NCBI RefSeq assembly: GCF_050947875.1
Contig: NC_134572.1
Location: forward strand, 133,045,105 to 133,109,104
Direction of reading: 5' to 3'
From: Dermacentor variabilis
Lineage: Eukaryota; Arthropoda; Arachnida; Ixodida; Ixodidae
Length of the DNA stretch: 64,000 bases
Part shown: positions 56,263 to 64,000 of the stretch, one piece after another
Layout of the letters: each line of letters starts with the position of its first letter
How positions within the stretch are numbered: the stretch's first letter is position 1
Program-made: the position numbers and the translations under genes
The notes under the pieces: model-generated
Database searches by the model: none
The model's input: the letters and a program-made list of their open reading frames with translations, nothing else
What the model was told of the DNA's origin: nothing

Positions 56263-56500
56263 TCAACCGTGGTGGTTTGGTGGCTATTGCGTCGTGCTGC
56301 TGAGCTCTATAGGTCCCGGATTCCATACCCGGCCGCGGCGGCCGGATTTCCTTGGATGTGAAATACAAAAATGCTTGCGTATATTTCGGTTTATGTACGT
56401 TCTATGTAATCCCAGGTGCTCGAAATTAATCATTGGTCCCAAATTACGGCGTGTATCATAATCGCATCGTCGCTTTGCCATGCAAACCCGCACAATTAAA
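56263..56500 (+). mobile_element. Ruka-like SINE, copy D, diverged
   Basis: The landmarks CCGTGGTGGTTTGGTGGCTA, GCTGCTGAGCTC, CGGCCGCGGCGGCCGGATTT, CCCAGGTGCTCGAAATTAAT and TTACGGCGTGTATCATAATC follow in Ruka order, with many substitutions. An old copy. Confidence 0.75.
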
Positions 56501-57147
56501 TTTTTTTATCGTCCAACTCAACTGCCTCGTCCGCTCGTCGATGGTGTCCTACCACGAGAGGCCATGAATAATTTCTGTGTTACAATCTCTCGCATGTGTA
56601 ACCCGTACCAACTTTTTTTTTCTTCCAGGCGAAAAGCACCATCACACGCACTCTCGCATGGTTCTTTTTTTTTTATGTGAGGCTCACGTCCTGACACGAA
56701 ACTGTTGGAAATGCCAAGAAGGGCAGTTATACGGTACCGTGGAACATATTTGACTGTTGGGAACATAGCGAGAAAGCGTATAAATTTAGAGAGTCTTTAG
56801 AAACCTTAACAACAGCTTTGCCTTTTTGGAGTGCTAGACTATTTAACTGAAGTTATTTTACTGAAGGACGTAGCCAGCGCGCTCTCCTGGGAACAATTCC
56901 TTAAGATAGTATGCCCCTATATTGGCCCAAGCAAGCGTTCACCTCAATTTGTCGCTAGATGTGAATGCATACCGGAGAGGTTATTTGTGAGCTACCTGGA
57001 TGCATAAAGGTAGTTTTTCTATACGCAACGCATACTCTTCACACCTGGTACTGTTTTCATATGTCTTCGGTTGTTTTCCCGCATTCACATGCCGACCATT
57101 GAGTCGCCACCACACGAGGAAGCATAAAGCTGAAGTAAAAAAAGATA
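56501..57147. other. AT-rich spacer
   Basis: Poly-T runs near 56607 and 56665; no gene seen. Confidence 0.4.
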
Positions 57148-58576
57148 ATAATAATAATAATGACCAGAAGGACGGTGCCGGTCTCGCCGCCATTAAAAAA
57201 CTGCAAGCGACAGTTACCCAAGTAGCTCACTTGGTGCGAAGAGTGACAAACAAAAAGCATGGCCTGAAAGAGCAGGACGCAATCAGATTAATACAAGCCC
57301 TGATAATCAGCAGAGTCACTTACGGCGCCCCGAACCTGGTTCTCAAGAACAGCGAGAGCGACAAATTGAACACCCTAATACGAAGGACCTACAAGCTGGC
57401 ACTGGGGCTTCCACCGACGACGTCGACGGAGAAGCTACTCAGCCTGGGCATCCACAATACTTGGGAGGAACTAGTAGAGGCCCACAAGACGAGCCAGATA
57501 GAGCGACTCAAGCTCACCAGCACGGGTAGGGACACGCTAACAAGACTGGGCTATTCAGTCGAATATGAGTCCACAAAAACAGCGGGTTCCTCTACCCCTG
57601 AGGGAGAAGATCACGGTGGGGGCCAGCATCCTGAAAAACATGCACCCTGAATACCACAGAGAAAAGGAGGCTAGCGAGAGTGAAAGCTCTACGTAAGGCC
57701 TACGAAGGACCAAAACAAGGAGAAGTCCGATACACCGACGCGGCAAAGTACAAGAACAGAGCGGCCCACGCTATCAGCGTGATCAACGGCCAAGGACAAG
57801 AGGTAGCAGCGGCCTCGGTAAGCACTCCAGACATCGACTGCGCGGAAGAAACGGCGAAAGCCCTGGCGGCCACTACGGGCCAGCGAGAGGAAGATCTAAT
57901 CACAATCACCACCGACTCACAAACAGCATGTAGAAATTACCAAAATGGCCGCATTTCCAAACAAGCCCTGAGCATCCTCGAAAAACGAGACAATTTTCCA
58001 GAACTGTACATTGTCTAGGCCCCGGGACACGAATCCCTGGCGGGTAATGTAGCGGCTAATGCCGCTGCCCGAGATCACATTCTCCGGGCTATCCCACCGA
58101 GTTCACGAGCACCGGCAGCCCAACGAGATAGCGTTCCGAAAAGATACGCCGATATCCTGAGCCACTACATACCTGGTAGGAGGATCTATCCATCCCTGCA
58201 TCGCAAGCTGACAAGAGAAGAGGCTGTGATCTTCCGAAAACTACAGAGTTGCACATTCCCGCACGGCATCCTGCTACACGCCATGTATCCTACGAGCTAT
58301 ACTCACAAATGCGCCTTCTGCTCTACGCCCAATGCCCTCTACCACATGCTATGGGAATGTCAACAAAACCTATCGACACCGCCCGTCACCGGACCAACCG
58401 TCGAGCAGTGGGAGGCCCAGCTGACAAGCTCGAGCCCTGAAGACCAGCATCGCCTGGTGAGCAGGGCCAAGCTATGGGCTCAGGCCCACGGCATCCTGGA
58501 CTAGGGACGCCGCCCAGCTCGGACGATTTTACCGTCGGCTTATTTCTACTAATAAAGTTTATTCCTCCTCCTCCTA
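57148..58576 (+). pseudogene. 5'-truncated I-group LINE: end of RT, RNase H, C-terminal cysteine motif
   Basis: It starts after a GATAATAATAATAATAATGA run, inside the RT thumb (VTYGAPNLVLKNSESDKL, LIRRTYKLALGLPPTTSTEK). A frameshift lies near 57640. RNase H follows: DAAKY, CAEETAKAL, TTDSQTACRNY and APGHESLAGN, with one stop at 58016-58018 where tryptophan is usual. The later NAAAR replaces the usual DAAAR. The C-terminal part has CAFCSTPNALYHMLWEC and ends GILD at 58504. AATAAAGTTTATT follows near 58550 and a TCC-repeat tail ends at 58576. Few lesions, so it is younger than the LINE at 22.7 kb. Confidence 0.8.
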
Positions 58577-58789
58577 AGTCTAAGAAAAGCTCAAGCATAG
58601 GACGACAAAATTGCGATGTAGTAATCCTCCTCATAATTATCATCATGATCAATCAGTGCTTTTTCCCTAAGAGTGTAGTGTTTTGGGTGGCGACCTGGGG
58701 ACATTCTCGAAAACACAGTTACCTACATTGTCACGTTTGTTCATGGTGTACACAAGCTTTGCTTACTCATTGTATATTTATTGAATGTA
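58577..58789. other. Short spacer
   Basis: No feature seen. Confidence 0.4.
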
Positions 58790-59110
58790 TACAGGGTGTC
58801 TCAACTATCATGCACCAAGATTTAAAAATATGCAAACGCCACGTAGCAGACCAGAACCAAGGTAATGATGTTTACCGTCGCTTCGAGATACTCAGATAAT
58901 TTTTTTTTTACATTCCGCTTGATTGCATAATTAGTCAAGTAATTGATCAACTTCGCGAATATTATAATTAGATCAAAAGCGCCAATTGGAAAATTGTGAA
59001 GCGACATGAAAAACTCGCTACACAGATTTCTGTTGCTCAATACGTGCTACATAAAAGTGTTTTTCTTAGCGTGAAAGAAGCCCGCGAATACACGCAAAGT
59101 GTCTCGAGCA
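58790..59110 (+). repeat. Dispersed repeat starting CAGGGTGTCTCAAC
   Basis: TATACAGGGTGTCTCAAC, TATCATGCACCAAGATTTAA, AATATGCAAACGCCACGTAG and ATTAGTCAAGTAATTGATCA are landmarks of a repeat I recall as common in arthropod and tick genomes. The start resembles a DNA-transposon terminus. I did not find the inverted partner end, so the class is open. Confidence 0.4.
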
Positions 59111-59540
59111 GCCAGTCACGCAGCAATATTGCGTGTATGCGCGGACTTCTGGTGATACACGATGAGAAAAAGCTGGTGACACATGATGACACATTTTGTT
59201 CAGGAGAGGTGATGCAACCTCCACCATACTGAAGAGTGAGGATATATATAATATCAGGATCCAGTTTGGACGTGGGGCTTAGGAGATTATTACCTAATTA
59301 TGGGTCGCTATCCCTCAGCACGTGATTACATAAGTTAAAAACTCCTATATGACATTTAACTCTATTACCAGTTAACTTGCCCCGCTCTTTCAGAGATTTG
59401 TTAACGTATACATATGCCCTAACTTGACTTCTTAAGAAGACATTATCTGCTCGGGCTTTCTTATTCCTTGAGAAGATGTGTAGTTTTTGTAGCCCCACAT
59501 CCATATGTTGATGTGCGTTTACTCAATTTCACGGAGAAAT
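59111..59540. other. Spacer
   Basis: No feature seen. Confidence 0.4.
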
Positions 59541-59781
59541 CGCCTTGGTGATGTATTGGCTTTGGCGCTGTGCTGCTATGCCCGAGGGCGAAGGGTCAAA
59601 TCTCGGCCACGGTACGTGGCCTCATTTCGACGGGAGCGAAATGCAAAAACGCCCATATACAATGCCTTTGGTCCACGTTAAAGAACTCCTGTTGGTCAAA
59701 ATTAATCCGGATTTCCCCACTAAAGGTATTGCGGATAACCATATCATCGTTTTTGCACCTAAAACTCCAGAATTAAATATT
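59541..59781 (+). mobile_element. Ruka-like SINE, copy E, diverged
   Basis: The Ruka landmarks appear in order with substitutions: CGGCCACGGTACGTGGCCTC, TTTCGACGGGAGCGAAATGC, GTCCACGTTAAAGAACTCCT and GTTTTTGCACCTAAAACTCC. It is followed directly by the dispersed repeat at 59785. Confidence 0.75.
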
Positions 59782-59784
59782 ACT

Positions 59785-60115
59785 GCGATTGCAATTATAT
59801 GGACACTCCAGGCCCATTTCTGCCGTGGGCGTCGGCGTCGCTGTGAGGTTCCGTATAAACCCCAAGGACGATAAAATCATCGCCACGCGCCGTCTGCTGT
59901 ATGCGCGAGTGAAAGCGTACGACGCCAGCTTCCAGCGCTGTCTTCAGGCTATGGAGAATTGTAATGTTACGGCTATCACAGCCCAGCATGCACGCGAACT
60001 CCGTAGCCAAGCATCTGCATTTTTGTCGCATAGGAAAGCAAGCACAGCACGTGCCATAGGAAAAATTGTGAAACGCGGCCACGGCGGCGCCGGCCGGTAT
60101 GCGCGTAGTCGCGTG
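59785..60115 (+). repeat. Dispersed repeat, plus-strand copy
   Basis: The first half (GCGATTGCAATTATATGGAC, TCCGTATAAACCCCAAGGAC, CGCCGTCTGCTGTATGCGCG) matches 41715-41765 and 43630-43745. The second half (GGCTATGGAGAATTGTAATG, TGTCGCATAGGAAAGCAAGC, CACAGCACGTGCCATAGG) matches 49800-50045 in reverse. It is the longest member here and shows that these pieces may belong to one family. Confidence 0.65.
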
Positions 60116-60119
60116 AGTG

Positions 60120-60845
60120 CCATCATGTGAGAGAGAGAAAGCAAGGGCAGGAAAGGCAGGGAGGTCAACCAGAAGAGCACCCGGTTTGCTAGCCTACACT
60201 GGGAGTGAGGGAAATGGTAATGGAAAGAGGAAGAAGGGAGAGAGTAAGCACTGAGTGCATGTGGAAGGGACACTAAACACAGGGACACTATAAATGGTCT
60301 CTTAAGTCGGTGCACTTCAAGTATTGCACTAGTGCACGAATCGCTTTTCGTGCCAATCACGGGTGTGGCCACGGTCGGAGTATCGTTGACTCGGTTGACG
60401 GTCTTGAGTCCAGTCGGTGTAAAGTTGCCCGCAGAGAGAGGCGTTGTACATCGCAGCGAGGGCAGATACACAATAGATGCTCGATGGTTCCCTCGCACCC
60501 ACAGGAGTCGCAGATCGGGCTCTCGGCCTTTCCCAAACGATAGGAGTATGCGTTCATGAACGCCACTCCCAGCCAGATGCGGCACAGCAAGGTTGCTTCA
60601 CCGCAGGAAAGGCTAGATGGGAGTTGTGGCCGTTGCGTGGGGTCCAGTTTATGTAATCGGCAATTGAAGGCACTTCAACTCCAGAGATGTTGTGACTTTT
60701 TGCATGCAAGTAGACGAAGTTCCCTGGCAGCGTCCGACCGCGCCAGAGGTTTTGGACGCGTCTGGGTATCTTCGTGGGAATACTGTGCAGCCTTGTAAGC
60801 TAGGTTGTTGCCGGCGATGACACAGTGAGCAGAAATCCATTGAAA
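60120..60845 (-). pseudogene. 5'-truncated LINE: RNase H end and C-terminal cysteine motif, antisense
   Basis: On the minus strand it begins FQWISAHCVIAGNN (end of RNase H; usually HCGI). After a frameshift comes CRIWLGVAFMNAYSYRLGKA, CDSCGCEGTIEHLLCICPRC, then LRATLHRLDSRPS to a stop near 60357. A 3' UTR and a CTCTCTCTCAC tail follow near 60140. It is of a different subfamily from the LINE at 57.1 kb. Its 5' end joins a Gypsy fragment at about 60846. Confidence 0.7.
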
Positions 60846-61855
60846 TATAATGTTTACTCGACGAGGCCTTTTAGCTCCGGGTCTGCTTGTTGCTGTTTAG
60901 TGAAATCTTCCGCGCGTATTATTCCAAGGAAAGCGTCGTCGTCCTCGTCGTCTTGCGGCAGGGGATCGATGGGGGCCCGTGATAGGCAGTCGGCGTCAGA
61001 GTGTTTTCGTCAGGATTTGTAGATTACCATGACGCCATATTCTTGCACTCTGAGCCTCCACCGCGCCAGCCGTCCTGAAGGGTCCTTTAAATTAGCTAGC
61101 CAACACAACGCGCGATGCTCGCTGACCACATTGAATGGCCTGCCATATAGGTAAGGGCAGAATTTTGCTGTTAGCCGAAATGATGGCGAGGCATTCCTTT
61201 TCAGTCGTAGAATAATTGCCTTCCGCTTTTGAAAGCGACCGGCTTAAGGCCCGGCCGGCTTAAGGCCGGGTTGAGGCCCGGCCCGGGCCCGGCCCGACCT
61301 GCAATAAGGCGACGTCGACACAAAAATAAACAATATCAGGAAAATCAGTTTATTTAAATGACCTTATAATGTTGAACTCTTGCATTTCATATGACAAAAT
61401 CGTGAATATATACAGGTGCAGCGCGCGCACAGAATTGTTATTCTAAGCTATTGTGCAAAAACAACAAGTTGTCCATTGATGCAGGGTTAAGGCAAGTGCG
61501 GCGCTCCTGCATTATGAATCCGACAGCGCTTTAGTTTTGTTCACTGTTTGAACTGGTGGCCGGAATGGCTAATGGCCTCTTAGCAAGAAGAGAAAGTTTT
61601 GGGTACGTGGCTTCCTAGGCCCGGGCCCGCGCCTGGGCCCGGCCGAAGCCCGAGTAAGAGAATCTCCAAATGGTCCGAGCCCGGCCCGCGGGCCGGGCCG
61701 GGTCCGGGCTTTCGGGCCGTCCCGAGCCCGTGCACAGCTCTACTCGACGTCACATTTGGTTGGATGTGTTAGCGGCTCCGCGATGCGTGAAAAGTCCTTG
61801 ACAAAGCGCCCATAGTAGGCACACATGCCAAGGAATCTACGCACTTGCGGAGCAC
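60846..61855 (-). pseudogene. pol: Ty3/Gypsy pol fragment: RT thumb and RNase H, split by an insertion
   Basis: From the right, 61850-61743 reads RRFLGMCAYYGRFVKDFSRI followed by AEPLTHPTKCDVE, the connection after the Gypsy RT. A GC-rich insertion intervenes. From 61243 leftward comes [20 protein letters not shown], then broken SDHHALCWL-like and YKSSQKHSDADCLSR-like RNase H text to about 60850. About 60 codons are missing at the insertion. Frameshifts abound. It is flanked by LINE fragments on both sides. Confidence 0.65.
61243..61742 (-). mobile_element. GC-rich-ended insertion, hAT-like non-autonomous element
   Basis: About 500 bp with an AT-rich core and ends made of GGCCCGG/CCCGGGC repeats. 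The right end, complemented, reads TAGAGCTGTGCACGGGCTCG, fitting the YARNG-type start of hAT inverted repeats. The left end lacks this start and no 8-bp TSD is visible, so part was probably lost along with some Gypsy sequence. No transposase is inside. Confidence 0.45.
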
Positions 61856-64000
61856 GCGATACGTAACAGGATCACTGAACATATTGAAAACAAGGAGCTC
61901 TTTAGACACAACCTAATCGGCTTTAGACAGGCGTTCCACACAGGACGCTATGCTTTTGCTTAAGAAAGCAATCTTTGATAACCCTACTCGCGACGTGAGA
62001 GGGATCCTCACACTGGACCTCTCCAAGGCCTTCGACACGGTCGCGCATAAACATATCCTGAGAGATATTTCGTCTCTCAACCTGGGCCAGCGGTTTCATG
62101 ATTACACCAGATCTTTCCTCGCGGATCGCAAGGCACACCTCCGACTAGGCATGGTCACGGGAGGACCCTACGAACTAGGCACCTGCGGCACCCCGCAGGG
62201 CTCGGTCCTCTCCCCACTCTTATTTAATATAGCCATGCAAAAACTCTCCCCTCGCCTCGCTGCAATCCCGAACGTGGGTCATGCCATTTATGCGGACGAT
62301 ATTACAATCTGGGCGCCGGGCGGATCGCTAGCCATGCTCGAACACTCGTTACAAAGCGCGCTGGAGGCTACCAAAAATTTTCTTTCAAACACGGGCCTTG
62401 AACTCTTCCCCGCTAAATCAGAGCTACTGTTATACCGCCAGTCCAGACAGGGGGTCAGAAATCTTGCGCTTCTGGAAACTCTGCCGATAGAAATTCGAGC
62501 TAAAAATGGGCATTCCATACCGAGGAAGTACTCGGTAAAGATACTAGGTCTCCTCATTGATGCCAAGGGCTGTAACTCGACGGCCCTCAACAGGCTCACT
62601 GGATAGGCTAGCGATGTCCTAAGACTTGTAGCCCGCGTCTCAAATCGAAGAGGTGGTCTTAAAGAGGATAATTTGCTCAGAGCTTATGAGGCATTCTTCC
62701 TGAGTCATGTCATCTACACCGCGCCGTACCTTAATTGGGGTAAAGCGGAAAAGGCCAAGCTCGAATCCCTAATCAGAACCGACCTCAAGTGCGTGCTCGG
62801 CCTTCCGCAGTCCACAAGCACTGAGAAGCTGCTGGAGCTAGGACTCTATAACACCATCGATGAGCTAATAGAAGCTCACACAGCGGCTCAGATAATGAGG
62901 CTTTCATCCACTAAGCCAGGAATTAATATTTTAGAAGAAGCAGGAGTCCAACCTAGACATGAACCGGCGACCAAAGTTAGCTTGACCCGGGAAACCAGAG
63001 CTCACATTATGGTTGACCCCGTCCCGCGAAACATCCACCCAGTGCATAACCAGGGTATAAGATTCCTGAAAGCCAAGTCCATCCTTAAAAAGATCAATCA
63101 GCAGAAACTAGATGCCCTCTTTGTCGATGCTGCCAGATATGACAGTGGGAATAAATGTGCCGTCTCGGTGGTAGACGCGGGGGGCAACCTGGTCAATGCA
63201 GCCTCTGTTTATACTAAGTTTGCCCATGCGGCGGAGGAAGCGACGATCGCTCTGGCTTTTCACAGCTCAAAAATTTCCGCTATCGTCTTCTCGGACTCGC
63301 GCACAGCAGTTAAATCCTTCTCGTGCGCCCTCATATCTGAACAGGCGTACGTATTGTGATCAAAGCACTTCAAAGGACTAGGGAGAGTACCGAAGGATGA
63401 TACCAAATCTCGTGGTTCCCAGCCCATCAAGATAGCTCAATTAACCCGCTTGGATGTAATCCTAACTAGCACGCCCACCGGAGAGCGCGCGATTTCACGC
63501 ACCGCGCTGTCGCGGGTAGCCAGGCTTGGAACGAGGTCAACATCCACAAAGATCCATTAAGTACACTCCACGAAATTATTTCCCATTATCGGCTAGGCAG
63601 GAAGACATTTTCACCCCCTCACCCCAAATTGAACAAACCTCAGGCTACCACACTAAGCCTCCTGCAAACCCGTTCGTATCCCACTCCTCGGTCCCTTAAC
63701 AAGAGGGTCCTGAACACTCACAGTCGTGTCCCAAATGTGGTCATGACTCATGCTCCTTTGACCACATGCTCTGGCAGTGCCCAGCGCTTAACGCCTCTCC
63801 ACCCATCACGAAAGAACAATGGCAGGAATTTCTCAAGAGCAGCAATCTCCACATTCAACTCCAGGCTGTCCAGAGGGCCCACGACATTGTGGCGGGACTT
63901 GACCTCCTGGTTCCATCGTGGGCGGAGCCACCGACTTGATCTTCGGGAGCCTGCGGTTTTGGCTCCCCGAGGTCTCAGTCCCTCAGGACTCAAATAAAGT
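61852..64000 (+). pseudogene. I-group LINE ORF2: RT to C-terminal region, cut by the window end
   Basis: It is 5'-truncated inside the RT (EHIENKELFRHNLIGFRQ). After a frameshift near 61940 one frame runs from 61950 to 63357 with a single stop at 62604. RT motifs are LTLDLSKAFDTVAHK, GTPQGSVLSPLLFN and YADD. RNase H follows: FVDAARYDSGNKCAV, AEEATIALA, FSDSRTAVKSF. Later pieces are shifted (about 63400-63997; LNKPQATTLSLLQT), and CAAATAAAGT at the window end is probably the 3' terminus. The coding frame is well preserved but not functional. Confidence 0.8.

Noticed and set aside
58790..59235. Complete DNA transposon starting CAGGGTGTC
   Set aside because: No inverted partner of the terminus was found, so only a repeat of open class is reported.

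Overview
This window is repeat-dominated nuclear DNA of an arthropod, most likely a hard (ixodid) tick. The main reason is a tRNA-headed SINE matching my memory of the tick Ruka family, present in at least six copies. I support no intact host gene. Almost every long open frame is a transposable element, or a fortuitous frame in a satellite or CpG-rich stretch.

Layout. 1-3.3 kb: the gag end of a Ty3/Gypsy element on the minus strand, its LTR with an internal minisatellite, then a Gag-like zinc-knuckle ORF1 remnant. 3.3-7.4 kb: AT-rich DNA without calls. 7.4-13.6 kb: a Ruka copy beside a nearly full-length I-group LINE (ORF1 intact, ORF2 with two frameshifts) with a probable 14-bp target-site duplication (TSD). 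14.6-15.3 kb: a small LTR-gag'-LTR derivative. 16.8-21.6 kb: a nearly complete CR1-like LINE with a PHD-type ORF1 and a (TTA)n 3' tail. It abuts a Penelope-like remnant with a GIY-YIG endonuclease (21.6-22.1 kb). 22.7-27.3 kb: a second I-group LINE with stop codons, split by an antisense LINE fragment. 27.6-34.7 kb: a truncated Ruka copy, a Gypsy protease/RT remnant, and an RTE-like LINE carrying a Ruka insertion with a 17-bp TSD. 35-39.8 kb: two further SINE-like heads, an 860-bp inverted-repeat element with TAA TSDs (PIF/Harbinger-like MITE), a dispersed repeat cluster and a solo LTR with a GGAG TSD. 40-57 kb: mostly unassigned DNA with a LINE endonuclease scrap, a GGTGCA-box repeat, microsatellites and three CpG-rich stretches. 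57-64 kb: a 3' LINE fragment, two old Ruka copies, a dispersed repeat, an antisense LINE 3' end, a Gypsy pol fragment split by a GC-rich hAT-like insertion, and a LINE running off the right edge.

The elements are not an operon or a pathway. They form a nested stratigraphy in which TSDs and interruptions give relative ages: the RTE LINE predates its Ruka insert, the second I LINE predates its antisense insert, and the Gypsy pol predates its GC-rich insert. The youngest-looking large element is the I LINE at 7.7-13.6 kb. Family names rest on motifs and remembered families, not on database searches.
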